NCBI RefSeq assembly: GCF_052324685.1
Contig: NW_027506893.1
Coordinates: 1 to 64,000 of the forward strand
Origin: Brachyhypopomus gauderio
Taxonomy: Eukaryota; Chordata; Actinopteri; Gymnotiformes; Hypopomidae
Direction of reading: 5' to 3'
Length of the DNA: 64,000 bases
The position numbers and the translations under genes were made by a program. The notes under the pieces are model-generated. The model ran no database searches, was not told the DNA's origin, and saw nothing but the letters and a program-made list of their open reading frames with translations. Shown one piece after another: positions 42,903 to 53,322 of the stretch. Position 1 is the first letter of the stretch, and every line of letters begins with the position of its first letter.

Positions 42903-43918
42903 TTCTTCTTCTTCTTCTTCTTCTTCTTCTTTCGGCTGCTCCCTTTAGAGGTCGCCACAGTGGATCATCTGCCTCCATCTTGCCCTTTCCCCTGTCTCCT
43001 CTACTGTTACACCAACCACCTCCATGTCCACCTTCACTGCATCCATAAACCTCCTCTGATGTCTTCCTCTTCTCCTTCTGCCTGGCAGCTCCATCTCCAA
43101 CATTCTTTGTCCAATATATTCACTAATCCTCCTCAACACATGTCCAAACCATCTCAGCCTGGCCTCTAGTTTTATCTCCAAACTGCTCCATCTTCACTGT
43201 CCCTCTGATCTTCTCATTTCTAATCTTGTCCATCCTTGTCACTCCCAATGAAAATCTCAGCATCTTCATCTCCACCACCTCCAGCTCAGCCTCCTGTCTT
43301 TTAGACAGAGCCACAGTCTCCAGACCTTCATCACAGCAGGTCTCACGACTCTCTTGTAGACCTTCCCTTTCACTCTTGCTGCTATCCTTCTGTCACACAT
43401 CAGCCCTGACACCCGTCTACACCCACTCCATCCTGCCTACACCCTCTTCTTCACCTCTTTTCTGTACTGTCCATTGCTCTGGATGGTTGCCCTAATATAT
43501 TTGAAGTCATCCACCTTTACCACCTCTACTCCTTCCATCTTCACCTCTCCACCTGCCTCCCTCTCATTCACACACATGTATTCTGTAATTTTCTCTACCG
43601 ACCTTCATTCCTCTCCAGTGCAAACCTCCATCTCTCCAGGTTCTCTTCACCTGCTCTCTACTCTCACCACAGATTACAATGTCATCTGTGAACATCATGG
43701 TCCATGGAGCCTCCTGCTTGACCTCATCTGTCAACCTGTCCATCACCATTGCACATAAGAAGGGGCTCAAAGCTGATCCCTGATGTAACCGTACCTTCAC
43801 CTTGAAACCATTAGTCACTCCAACTGCACACCTCACCACTGTCTCACTATCCTCATACATGTCCTGTACCACCCTCACATACCTTTCAGCCACACCTGAC
43901 TTCCTCATACAGTACCAC
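42903..43918 (-). mobile_element. RTE-like LINE 3' portion with broken reverse transcriptase
   Basis: On the - strand: VVRCAVGVTNGFKVKVRLHQ, GSALSPFLCAMVMDRL, FTDDIVICGE (the catalytic motif, FTDD instead of FADD), then MKMLRFSLGVTRMDKIRN and LRWFGHVLRR near the C-terminus. Frames change several times. The 3' tail is a (GAA)n run on the - strand (TTC units at 42903-42932), typical for RTE-clade elements. 5'-truncated and inactive. Confidence 0.85.
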
Positions 43919-44090
43919 AGTGCGTAAGAGTGTGTGGACTGTTACTGTGCGTAAGAGTGTGTGGACTGTTAGTGTAAGAGTGTGTGGACTGTTAGTGTGT
44001 GTAAGAGTGTGTGGACTGTTAGTGTGTGTAAGAGTGTGTGGACTGTTAATATGTGTAAGACTGTGGGCTGTCAGTGTGTGTGTAAGAGCT
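43919..44090. repeat. ~33-bp minisatellite, about 5 units
   Basis: Unit GTAAGAGTGTGTGGACTGTT plus AGTGTGT, with variable length. It adjoins the RTE remnant. Confidence 0.88.
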
Positions 44091-44459
44091 ACTCAGGTGT
44101 GTAGTGAGGGGGACACTGTAGACCAGTAGAAGTTTCCATCATGAGACCTTCTACCAGTCAAGACCAGTGGGACAAAGCTACACATCTTAATGCAGCTCAC
44201 ACACTTCCTGCTTCTGCGTGACCTCATCTGTCCTGATTCACTAGAATGTGTTTGTACTTCCTGGAGATCAAAGCAGCTAAACTGGTTGTGGGTAAAAAGT
44301 CAATGAGACTGAAACCAAACTTTCAATCTGATGCTAAACTGGATACAAAGAACATGGAAACTTCAGTGCCAACATCAACACACACACATACACACACACA
44401 CCTTTAGTCCCCACTGCCTCCTCTCTATTTATTCAGAGGGATGTGTGTAGTGTCATCAT
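44091..44459. other. No feature seen
   Basis: Non-repetitive apart from a CA run (44381-44400). No coding signal. Confidence 0.5.
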
Positions 44460-44757
44460 GTGAATGAATTAATGTTCAATTTATATAGCACACCCAAGGT
44501 CACTTTACAAGCACACACACACACACACCTGTTTTCATTGAACACAAAGAGCAACATCGTCATACACTCAAGGAGTATTTGTCGCGGACTGCTAATTCAC
44601 CTAAGCTCCATGTTTTTGGACTGTGGGAGGAAACCAGAGATCCCGGAGGAAACCCACGCAGACACAGGGAGAACATGGAAACTCCACTCAGATAGGGACT
44701 TGAACCCAAGACCCCAGTGCTGAGAGGCAAACGTGCTAACCACCAAGCCACCGTGTT
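44460..44757 (-). mobile_element. SINE/LINE-tail-like fish repeat (second copy)
   Basis: Matches 39747-40215 in order: TTCAATTTATATAGCACACC, a CA run, CCATGTTTTTGGACTGTGGG, GGAGAACATGGAAACTCC, GAGGCAAACGTGCTAACCAC. Shorter internally. Confidence 0.65.
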
Positions 44758-44895
44758 GTGGGAGGGAGGGACACTCATGATGTCCTCAGCTGTCTTCAGT
44801 GTCCACTGCAGGGTTTTGTGATCTGAAACAGTTTCCACACCAGTGATACAGATGATCAGGACACTCTCAGTGACTCCTCTGTAGAGCAAGGTGAG

Positions 44896-45623
44896 GAGGG
44901 GGGAGGGGCCTGCTCACCTCACTCACAAGAAGTGGAGACACTGCAGTGATTTTATTGGCTAGAGACATGGAGAGGGAGGAACATTTTAAGGACTCCAAAG
45001 ACATTTAATTTTGTTTTAATGATTCTCATGCACTTTATATTTACACTCAAACATTATTAAAAATTCTGATACTTCTTTTAGTATTCATTTTGGTACACAC
45101 ATGAACACACGCTTGCAGAAATGATTTGACTTCAGATATACTGTACTTGATCTGATATGTGATTGAAATGTGCTCTGACTGGTTTGTCTCTTTCCAAAGA
45201 AAATGAAAGTGCAGAATGATTATAACTCAATTTAGAGAGAGTAGAGAGAGAAGAGTAGTGTGGAGTGGAGAGTGTGTAGAATGTGTGTGTGTGTACAGGT
45301 GTGTGTAATAGTGTAACAAAGATATTAGACTATGAGAAGCTGCAGTATTGACATGGAGATGATGTGAGTGTGTGTTGGTGTGACGCTGCAGTACTGACAT
45401 GGAGATGATGTGAGTGTGTGTTGGTGTGAAGAAATTCTGCTGTAGTCCTGGATGATGAACTTTTCTACCTGGAGACTCTCAGAATGATCTCAGGAAAAGG
45501 TAACACTGCTCTCAGCTTTATGGGGGATATTATCACTGCTGAACATGACTGTGGATTTGACTTTGTTGTTCAATTCACATATCTGCCAGTAGATGTCACT
45601 TTCTTTAAGATTCATGATTTAGG
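44896..45623. other. No feature seen
   Basis: AT-rich with a short duplication (GACATGGAGATGATGTGAGTG twice, about 45352 and 45397). No coding signal. Confidence 0.5.
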
Positions 45624-45945
45624 TTCAACGTGGCATGGTGGTTGTGGTGGTGAGCGTTGTTGCCTCACAGCAAGGTGTTCTGGATTTGATTCTCGGTTTG
45701 GTGGAGTTTGCATGTTCTCCCTGTGCCTGCGTGGGTTTTCTCTGGATACTCCAGTTTCCTCCCACAGGCCAAAGACATGCATGTTAGGTTGACTGGTCAC
45801 ACTTAATTGTCTGTAGGTGGTAGTGTGTCTGTGCGTTGGCCATGTAGTGGATGGGCGACCTGCCCACGGTGTACCCGGCCTTCACCCAATGATGCCCCAC
45901 TAGTGGGATTAAGTGGGATGGTCACTGCATCACCTACGCATGCTC
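45624..45945 (+). mobile_element. tRNA-like-headed SINE
   Basis: The head GTGGCATGGTGGTTGTGGTG ... GTTGCCTCACAGCAAGG ... GGATTTGATTCTC resembles degenerate A and B boxes of a tRNA-derived promoter. The body GTTTGCATGTTCTCCCTG, GTTTCCTCCCACAGGCC and ACATGCATGTTAGGTTGACTG is a common fish SINE body. It is not a functional tRNA gene: the stems do not pair convincingly. Confidence 0.65.
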
Positions 45946-45949
45946 CCTC

Positions 45950-46372
45950 TCAGTTGTTGGTCTGTACTGGTATTGATTCTGTGGTTGTTGTGGTTTATTG
46001 GTTCTGGGGTTGTCTGTCTGTACTGGTCTTGATTCTGTGGTTGTTGTGGTTTATTGGTTCTGGGGTTGTCTGTCTGTACTGGTTTTGATTCTGTGGTTGT
46101 TGTGGTTTATTGGTTCTGGGGTTGTCTGTACTGGTTTTGATTCTGTGGTTGTTGTGGTTTATTGGTTCTGGGGTTGTCTGTCTGTACTGGTTTTGATTCT
46201 GTGGTTGTTGTGGTTTATTGGTTCTGGTGTTGTCTGTCTGTACTGGTTTTGATTCTGTGGTTGTTGTGGTTTATTGGTTCTGGGGTGTCTGTCTGTACTG
46301 GTTTTGATTCTGTGGTTGTTGTGGTTTATTGGTTCTGGGGTTGTCTGTCTGTACTGGTTTTACTCTTGTGGT
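45950..46372. repeat. ~56-bp minisatellite, about 8 units
   Basis: Unit GTCTGTCTGTACTGGTTTTG plus ATTCTGTGGTTGTTGTGGTTTATTGGTTCTGGGGTT. One unit lacks a CTGT block and one has GGTGTT. Confidence 0.95.
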
Positions 46373-46560
46373 TACTGGACTCTGGTCTGTCTCCACAGTC
46401 TTCACCTTGTGAAGTGACAAATAGCAGAGAGGCCCTTTATCTAAAATCAGGAAGGAATCCTCACTGTGAGCTATGACCAGCCAGTCAAAGCACTTCATGA
46501 CAGATGGGGTCAGTACTACAGTGGTATCATGACTCATCGATTCATGTGACTCAGGACTGG

Positions 46561-46924
46561 TTTGGTAGTACAATGAAATATTCTGTACTGAACTATGTAG
46601 GGACAGCAGGCTGTGGCAGGGAAGATGTGTGTGGAGACATCAGCTAGCTGGTGGCCTCCGTCCTTCAGCCTGTGACCGAGAGTGCTGTGAAGGTCAGCAG
46701 ATCTGTGGAGGTTCACCCCCAGCAGGGTCCTCCATCAGCTGCAGTCACACACAGCACCTGCTCACCAGCTGGAAGCTTCAAAATTGGATTCCTTAAAACA
46801 GACACTGAAGGTGTTTGGAGCCATTGTGAGTTCAGCATCATTAATACAGATGAGATGATCATTCCTCCAGTATTTGGTGGCAGTTTGAATGTTCTTCCAT
46901 ATATGTTGTGTGTCTCTGTGAAAC
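46561..46924. other. No feature firmly recognised
   Basis: Probably more of the decayed LINE upstream region. Short open frames show no domain. Confidence 0.35.
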
Positions 46925-47225
46925 CTTGAATGGTTCTTGTTTTCCTGATAGTGGTGATGAGTCTGGTCTTGTTTTCCTGATAGTGGTGGTGAGTCTGGTC
47001 TTGTTTTCCTGATGGTGGTGGTGAGTCTGGTCTTGTTTTCCTGATAGTGGTGATGAGTCTGGTCTTGTTTTCCTGATAGTGGTGGTGAGTCTGTTCTTGT
47101 TTTCCTGATAGTGGTGGTGAGTCTGGTCTTGTTTTCCTGATAGTGGTGATGAGTCTGTTCTTGTTTTCCTGATAGTGGTGATGAGTCTGGTCTTGTTTTC
47201 CTGATAGTGGTGGTCAGTCTGTACT
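46925..47225. repeat. ~32-bp minisatellite, about 9 units
   Basis: Unit TCTTGTTTTCCTGATAGTGG plus TGATGAGTCTGG, alternating GATGAG and GGTGAG forms. Confidence 0.94.
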
Positions 47226-47503
47226 TGGCTGTCCTGGGTGCTGTTCTGTTCTGTTCTGCCTTCTGAAGGCACCATCATGAACAGGGAAGTGACTGAAATA
47301 TTTAGCATTCAGACAACATAAATTCCTCCAGATCTGTGTGATCCTATAAGAAGTAACTTCTTCATACATGATCAGTGAGTTTGAACCAGTCCTGCAGAGC
47401 TGAAAGCACTCACACTCATGATATGATGGTTTCTCTCCTATTTCAGCTGTTTCAGCGGTTGGTGTGTGTGAACAAGTAGAACAGAAGTAGCCAGCCAGAG
47501 TGT

Positions 47504-47540
<37 letters not shown>

Positions 47541-47619
47541 AGAGACAGACAAGTAACGAATACACAGACTGCCTTTAAATGCCAGTATGTGTAAAAACAA
47601 GTATATTAAAGTACGTGTT
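47226..47619. other. Upstream region of the butyrophilin-like gene, no feature seen
   Basis: Contains a (TG)n tract at 47507-47539. No clear promoter element. Confidence 0.4.
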
Positions 47620-47815
47620 TTAGGTATATAAACTGTTCTAGGTTTTAAGTATTGATGGATTACAGCTGTTAGGTCTTAAGTATTTAAATGGTTTTAGGTT
47701 ATAAGTATTGAAGGATTACAGTACATAGATTTTGAGTATTGAAGGATTACAGTACTTGGGTTTTAAGTATTGAAGGATTACAGTTCTTGGGTTTTAAGTA
47801 TTTAAACTGTGTTTC
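47620..47815. repeat. ~31-bp degenerate minisatellite upstream of the ATG
   Basis: About six units of GTTTTAAGTATTGAAGGATT plus ACAGTACTTGG, ending a few bases before the signal-peptide ATG. It would lie in the promoter or 5' UTR. Confidence 0.85.
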
Positions 47816-47819
47816 AGGG

Positions 47820-47877
47820 ATGAAGCTGGTCTGTGTATCATTCCTGCTGTCCTCTTTATTTATGGTGTCCACATCAG
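47820..47877 (+). CDS. Signal-peptide exon, butyrophilin-like gene
   Basis: ATG 47820 opens MKLVCVSFLLSSLFMVSTS, a hydrophobic signal peptide, and a GTACGT donor follows base 47877. The exon leaves in phase 1 (one G), which joins AG at 52231 to give Glu. Start choice: the first ATG after the CAGGG context, with no upstream in-frame alternative that fits a signal peptide. Confidence 0.82.
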
Positions 47878-47959
47878 GTACGTGTTCTGTACAAGCTGTA
47901 TTTGTGTATATGTGGTGTGTTGTATACGCGCGTGGGGTCAGAGAGAAAGTATCATGTGT

Positions 47960-48303
47960 GTCTAAAGTAGGGGTCACCAACCTTTTTGAAACTGGGAGCT
48001 ACTTCTTGGGTACCAAATATTGCGGAGGGCTACCAGATTAATATGCATCAATCGAACGAAAAGTTGTTGGGGGAGGGGGGGGGTGGCGACCGAAAGTTGC
48101 GTGTGCGAGTGTCAATTGCTAAGCGGGAAGACCGCTAGCAACCGCGGACAATCTATAACAGTAGCAAAAACATAAACGATGCAGCGCTTTGGTGCATGGC
48201 GCTATAGTGAGCTATTTTTAAAACAAGCCCGCGGGCGACTCATGACGTCCTCGCGGGCGACATGGTACCTGCGGGCACCACGTTGGTGACCCCTGGTCTA
48301 AAG
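47960..48303. mobile_element. 328-bp hAT MITE with TSD GTCTAAAG
   Basis: The element at 47968-48295 starts TAGGGGTCACCAAC and ends GTTGGTGACCCCTG. GTCTAAAG occurs at 47960-47967 and 48296-48303. It lies 90 bp inside intron 1. No coding capacity. Confidence 0.9.
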
Positions 48304-48519
48304 CTTTGCTTAAGGTACATTATAATTGGAAGCCAAACTGTTAAACTTGGCTTTAAAATAAAGAAACTACTAAATGATTCAATGACTGAATAACTGGATT
48401 TAAATTTGTGTTGGAACAGTCTTGTGCTCCCCTGTCTAAGAATATGATCTGTTCTCAATCTGCCTGCTCATACAGTAGATTTATGGCTTCTGTTGTTATA
48501 AACAATAAAAACATAACAC

Positions 48520-48825
48520 GTCTCTGTGACAGGTAGGGTGAGCGAAAATAAATGGAAGCGATCACGCCAAGTCTCAGGGAAATAGGATGGTTTAATATGT
48601 AAAGTGCGCAAACCAAAACCCGTGAACTGATCCGAATTAAGGATATAATAACCAGCGGTCAACTGGTACAAAGACAAGACATATATAGACGAACAAACGA
48701 CCCTCAGGTGAGACGGATCACGGGCTCCGCCCACCTGAGGGACGAACACAACACCACACCCACAGGACAAGCTGCTGCTGTAGACGGGGGCGACCAGTAG
48801 GGGGCCGCCGTACCGTGACAGTCTC
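48520..48825 (-). mobile_element. Gypsy-type solo LTR with TSD GTCTC
   Basis: The LTR at 48525-48820 reads TGTGAC...GTGACA on the + strand, flanked by GTCTC at 48520-48524 and 48821-48825. It is the same family as the LTRs of the element at 53323-55428, so its sense is - strand (starting TGTCACGG). The internal region has been lost by LTR-LTR recombination. Confidence 0.9.
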
Positions 48826-48896
48826 TAAGACTGTGATATATATACACTGCTCAAAAAAATTAAGGGAACACTTAAACAACACAATATAACTCCAAG

Positions 48897-49570
48897 TCAA
48901 TGTGATGGAAATTTGATGATTTCCATTTATGTCAGGCTTTCTTAGTATACATTAAACACATTAAATATAGGTGTAAGAGATCTTTTTACATATACGTGTG
49001 GTAATCATAGCACTGAAGCCATTCTCGTGACTTCAGTAGGCCTCAGATGTGTGTGTGTGTGTTCTCTGGCCTCGGCTGAGGCCTAATCTGATGTTCCTCT
49101 GGTGTTCCTAAAACTGACCTCGCTGGAGACGCCAAATCTCTACTTGGAAGGGACTACGGCGACATCCAGTCTGTCACGTCATCACGAGGATGCTGAGCGT
49201 GGAGGGGACATGCGTCATATGCATCTGTCAAATCAGTGTTAATTATTTCATGTATTGTCCAATCACATTTGGTTGATCACCTCGTGTTCACCTCGTGGAC
49301 ACCGTGTGTATTGATGATTAAATGTATAAAAGATGAGAGTTCGGAATGGGGAATTAGCTCTCTCTTGCAGACGCCTTGTGCGTTTGTAACAGGGATCTCT
49401 TGGGGAGGGGTCTCTGGGCTCTCTGCGACAGACACCTTGTGTGTTTGTAACTGAGATATCTGGGTTAATCCATGCTTTGTTAAAATAAATCATTGTACCT
49501 AATCTAACCCAACTGTTTCTGACTTTATTGTGCTCACCATTTAAAGGTTTCAGAATTTCTAACACATCAA
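48897..49570 (+). mobile_element. Retrovirus-like solo LTR nested in Tc1, TSD TCAA
   Basis: The insert 48901-49566 starts TGTGATGGAAATTTG and ends TTCTAACACA. TCAA stands on both sides (48897-48900 and 49567-49570). TATAAAAG (about 49325) and TAAAATAAATC (about 49480) fit U3/R and poly(A) signals, and a CCTTGTG..GTTTGTAAC block is duplicated (about 49373-49450). A 4-bp duplication suits gammaretrovirus-like endogenous elements. There is no coding sequence; this is an inert remnant. Confidence 0.78.
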
Positions 49571-49812
49571 CCACACTTCTGTGAAACCAACCTGTTCAGT
49601 TAGGAAGCAACACTGATTGTGAATCAATTTCACCTGCTGTTGTGCAAATGGAATAGACAACAGGTAGAAATGAGAGGCAATTAGCAAGACCCCCCCCTAT
49701 AAAGGAGTGGTTCTGCAGGTGGGGACCACAGACCACTTCTCAGTACCTATGCTTTCTGGCTGATGTTTTGGTCACTTTTGAATGTTGGTGGTCCTTTCAC
49801 ACTCATGGTAGC

Positions 49813-50813
49813 ATGAGACGGACTCTACAACCCACACAAGTGGCTCAGGTAGTGCAGCTCATCCACGATGGCACATCAATGCGAGCTGTGGCAAGAAGGT
49901 TTGCTGTGTCTGTCAGCGCAGTGTCCAGAGGCTGGAGGCGCTACCAGGAGACAGGCCAGTACACCAGGAGACGTGGAGGAGGCCGTAGGAAGGCAACAAC
50001 CCAGCAGCAGGACCGCTACCTCTGCCTTTGTGCAAGAAGGAACAGGAGGAGCACTGCCAGAGCCCTGCAAAATGACCTCCAGCAGGCCACAAATGTGCAT
50101 GTGTCTGCACAAACGGTTAGAGACCGACTCCATGAGGATGGTATGAGGGCCCGACGTCCACAGATGGGGGTTGTGCTTACAGCCCAACACCGTGCAGGAC
50201 GCTTGGCATTTGCCAGAAAACACCAGGATTGGCAAATTCGCCACTGGCGCCTTGTGCTCTTCACAGATGAAAGCAGGTTCACACTAAGTACACGTGACAG
50301 ACGTGACAGAGTCTGGAGACGCCGTGGAGAGCGATCTGCTGTCTGCAACATCCTTCAGCATGACCGGTTTGGCAGTAGGTCAGTAATGGTGTGGGGTGGC
50401 ATTTCATGCTCGCCAGAGGTAGCCTGACTGCCATTAGGTACCGAGATGAGATCCTCAGACCCCTTGTGAGACCATATGCTGGTGCGGTTGGCCCTGGGTT
50501 CCTCCTAATGCAGGACAATGCTAGACCTCATGTGGCTGGAGTGTGTCAGCAGTTCCTGCAAGATGAAAGTATTGAAGCTATGGACTGGCCCGCCCATTCC
50601 CCAAACCTGAATCCGATTGAGCACATCTGGGACATCATGTCTCGTTCCATCCACCAACGTCACGTTGCATAACAGACTGTCCAGGAGTTGGCGGATGCTT
50701 TAGTCCAGGTCTGGGAGGAGATCCCTCAGGAGACCATCCGCCACCTCATCAGGAGCATGCCCAGGCGTTGTAGGGAGGTCATACAGGCACGTGGAGGCCA
50801 CACACAATACTGA
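49813..50813 (+). pseudogene. Tc1-like transposase, frameshift plus stop
   Basis: The first part, from ATG 49813, has the paired-like helix-turn-helix region ([20 protein letters not shown]), then [23 protein letters not shown] (first catalytic Asp) and VMVWGGIS. The frame is lost near 50412 and resumes in another frame with FLLMQDNARPHVAGV (second Asp) and WPAHSPNLNPIEHIWD (third acidic residue, Glu). A TAA at 50670 replaces a sense codon before QTVQELADALVQVWEE, and the natural end is the TGA at 50811. All three catalytic positions remain, but two lesions make it inactive. Confidence 0.92.
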
Positions 50814-51071
50814 GCCTCATTTAGACTTGTTTTAAGGACATTACATCAAATTTGGATCAGCCTGCAGTGTGTTTTTCCACTTTAATTTTGTGTGTGGCTC
50901 CAAATCCAGGCCTCCATTGGTTAATAAATTTGATTTCCATTGATGATTTTTGTGTGATTTTGTTGTCAGCACATTCAACTTTGTACAGAACAAAGTATTC
51001 AATGAGAATATTTTATTCATTCAGATCTAGGATGTTATTTGAGTGTTGCCTTTATTTTTTTGAGCAGTGTA

Positions 51072-51695
51072 TATATATTAGTGGTGGGCCGTTAACTGCG
51101 TTAACGGCGTTCGTTAATTTGATACTCTTATCGGGCGATATAAAAATTATCGCCGTTAATCTATTCTTAAAGTTGGGTTGGGAACTGGGTCAAAATGAGT
51201 AAGCAAACTATGATGACTTTCACCTTGATAGTTTAGCACGGCTGTATTCCTAACCAAATTGCACAGTAGGGACTAGAATGAGTTTTCAAACCTGTGAATT
51301 ACAAATCGTACGTGTGTTTACATGGATGCAGCCACGAAGTCGCCAGGTTTGCTTAATGGAAAATTCATTTTTAGGAACGTAAAGTGTTACCGGAGCGGAG
51401 CTCGGAGTGGTGGTTTTCTGCATGGTCCTAGCGCTAGATTCGTTGCTATTTAAATATTTCTTTTTAACCGTTAAAACTGCAGAGGACCAAAACCGGCTTT
51501 TGAAAAAGTGGGGGGGGCATGACCCCCCCCGCCCCCCAAATTACGTCCGTGAGGTTAAATGTACTAAATTTTAGTTGGGTAGCACGCATATGAGCCATTT
51601 TAATGTAGAATAATGTAGATTAATCTAGATTAATTTCAAGATTTCAGTGAGAATAATCTAGATTAAAAAAATTTATCTATGCCCACCCCTAAATA
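51072..51695. mobile_element. hAT-like non-autonomous element next to Tc1
   Basis: Left end about 51081 AGTGGTGGGCCGTTAAC; right end about 51685 ATGCCCACCCCTAAA. The subterminal regions carry ACTGCGTTAACGGCG and TAATCTAGATTAA palindromes. Flanks are TA-rich on both sides, so the 8-bp duplication cannot be read with certainty. Confidence 0.65.
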
Positions 51696-51903
51696 TATAT
51701 CAGTCCCTCAAAATGTTTAAAGACACACTGTACAGCTGGAGTTCAGTCTGATTCTCACTAAGATACCAGACAATCAGACATTTGCTCATAGGAAATTCAC
51801 ATGCTTAGTAAACAACTCTGAGGGCACTTGGGTGTCTATTCTGACCAATAACAGAAACAGATGAGTAGGAGACCTTGTATATAGTAGAGAACATATTACA
51901 GTA

Positions 51904-52124
51904 GAGTACCTCGTTAGACCAGTGTGACTAACACAGAGTACCTCATTACACCAGTGTGACTAACACAGAGTACCTCATTAGATCAGTGTGACTAACACAG
52001 AGTACCTCATTAGATCAGTGTGACTAACACAGACTACCTCATTAGACCAGTGTGACTAACACAGAGTACCTCATTACACCAGTGTGACTAACATAGAGTA
52101 CCTCATTACACCAGTGTGACTAAC
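51904..52124. repeat. 32-bp minisatellite, about 7 units
   Basis: Unit AGTACCTCATTAGACCAGTG plus TGACTAACACAG, about 100 bp before the IgV exon. Confidence 0.94.
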
Positions 52125-52230
52125 AACCACCAGTTCTATTATGCAGTAGGAAGAGTGCTGATACTGATATAGGAGAAGATGTAAATACTGAAATGTGTTA
52201 TAGACATTTTATGTTTGGTTTTCATTGCAG

Positions 52231-52587
52231 AGGACTTTAAGGTAGTTGGTCCAGATGCTACTCTTTTTGTGAATGCTGGTGAAGACCTGGTTCTGCCCTG
52301 TTCTCTACAACCCAACATCAGTGCTGTGGACATGAGAGTGGAGTGGTTCAGACCAGACCTGACAGCAACAGACCGATTTGTTCATCTGTATGTAAACTAT
52401 AGAGACAGGACTGATGGGCAGATAGAGTCCTACAGAGGGAGGACAGGACTATTTAAAGAAGAGCTACAGAAAGGCAACACCTCACTGAAACTCTCAGCAG
52501 TCCAACCTTCTGATGAAGGAGTTTATAAGTGTTTTATTCGGTCCTCTGGTTGGGATGATGATGCTACTCTTTATGTGGCTGTAAAAG
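52231..52587 (+). CDS. IgV-domain exon, butyrophilin/MOG-like
   Basis: A 357-nt exon between CATTGCAG and AAAAGGTAAG, phase 1 to 1, encodes 119 residues. It starts EDFKVVGPDATLFVNAGEDL. The disulphide pair is Cys24 (LVLPCSLQ) and Cys101 (VYKCFI), with Trp39 (VEWFRP), the butyrophilin-like YRGRTGLFKEEL segment and the DEGVYKC signature. These are the hallmarks of a V-set domain of the B7/butyrophilin/MOG group, expected to be extracellular and involved in immune-cell contacts. N-linked sites NIS and NTS are present. No breaks are seen. Confidence 0.93.
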
Positions 52588-52901
52588 GTAAGAGTCATTT
52601 ACAGGATTAAACACTTATTATACCTGTCACACTCATCATTTTCATATTGTTATTGCTAACACATCATTATTTTATTTCTTTGACCACCAAGTGTTTAAAC
52701 CTGGGAAATAAGCATAATGTACAAGGAATCAGTTATATTTTATTTCAAATTCAGATATTTTGGTTCTGGAGTTGACAAATGGCAATTACCGTTTGTGAAA
52801 CTCCATTTTCCATATTTAATAATGCACAATTATATATAATATATATAAATATCAAATAAAGTTACAGTATGACTCACTCTTGGCATGTTCAATCTCTTCA
52901 G
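52588..52901 (+). other. Short intron, no IgC exon
   Basis: 314 bp of AT-rich intron; no second Ig exon can be read in it. Confidence 0.75.
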
Positions 52902-52991
52902 ATGAGGGGGTTCATACTTGGAAGATTGCTGTAATCTGCATTTCAGTTTTTGGATTGGGATTAATTGCATTTGCTGTTTATATCTTGAAAG
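52902..52991 (+). CDS. Transmembrane exon, butyrophilin-like gene
   Basis: A 90-nt, phase 1 to 1 exon between TCTTCAG and AAAGGTAAG. It encodes DEGVHTWK followed by the hydrophobic helix IAVICISVFGLGLIAFAVYI and LKG, a typical membrane anchor. The donor implies at least one further exon downstream, not identified. Confidence 0.85.
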
Positions 52992-53063
52992 GTAAGTTTC
53001 AATTGATGATTTTTATGACTAATATCCTGAATATTTCATATATATTAACCTGTTTATGTACAG

Positions 53064-53322
53064 CAGGGGTGCTCATTACGTCGATCGCGATCGACCGGTC
53101 GATCGCGAAGGAAGTGTCGGTCGATCGCGAAGGAATGTGCGTAGATCGCGTCACATAAAATAGTAGTAGATGAATCGCACATCTGCACTGATGGTTGTAT
53201 TTTGATTGACATTCACGGTAGCCAATCTGCAATCCACTCAACAAATTACGTTCGCCACCCCCCGCTCAACAAATTACGTTCGCGACCCCCCCCCCCCCCG
53301 CTCAACAAATTACGGTTGCCGC
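53064..53322. mobile_element. hAT-like fragment, left end only
   Basis: Starts CAGGGGTGCTCATTACG followed by GATCGCGATCGACC palindromes. It ends in three copies of a CTCAACAAATTACGTTCG block with C-runs. The right end is missing; it is cut by the LTR element starting about 53323. Confidence 0.55.

Larger units (their letters stand above)
44775..46560 (-). mobile_element. Rex1/L2-like LINE remnant, dispersed pieces
   Basis: Two - strand pieces of one reverse-transcriptase type remain. One is LTPSVMKCFDWLVIAHSEDS (about 46530-46450, the VALT..MKCFERL region). The other is RGVTESVLIICITG then HKTLQWTLKTAEDI (about 44885-44780, the C-terminal region). The intervening 1.5 kb is replaced by a SINE-like repeat, a 56-bp minisatellite and unique sequence, so the element is very decayed. 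Confidence 0.55.
48843..51071 (+). mobile_element. Tc1-like transposon (TA-flanked), split by a solo LTR
   Basis: The ends CACTGCTCAAAAAAAT (48845) and ATTTTTTTGAGCAGTG (ending 51069) are inverted repeats next to TA on both sides. The transposase gene at 49813-50813 is broken. A 666-bp solo LTR at 48901-49566 interrupts the left part; without it the element is about 1.56 kb, the usual Tc1 size. Confidence 0.92.
47820..52991 (+). other. Butyrophilin/MOG-like receptor gene, gene span
   Basis: Three exons in phase 1 read as a type I membrane protein: signal peptide (47820-47877), IgV domain (52231-52587), transmembrane segment (52902-52991). No IgC exon lies between the IgV and transmembrane exons, so the visible form resembles MOG or single-Ig butyrophilin-like receptors. 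Cytoplasmic exons are not recognised in the remaining 11 kb, which is almost wholly transposons. The true 3' end may lie beyond the window, or the gene may end shortly after the transmembrane exon. Intron 1 (4.35 kb) is filled by a hAT element, two solo LTRs, a Tc1 element and another hAT-like element. It may belong to a clustered immune-type receptor family. Confidence 0.8.

Noticed and set aside
45624..45700. tRNA gene
   Set aside because: A and B box-like sequences are present, but the cloverleaf stems do not pair and the body is a SINE.
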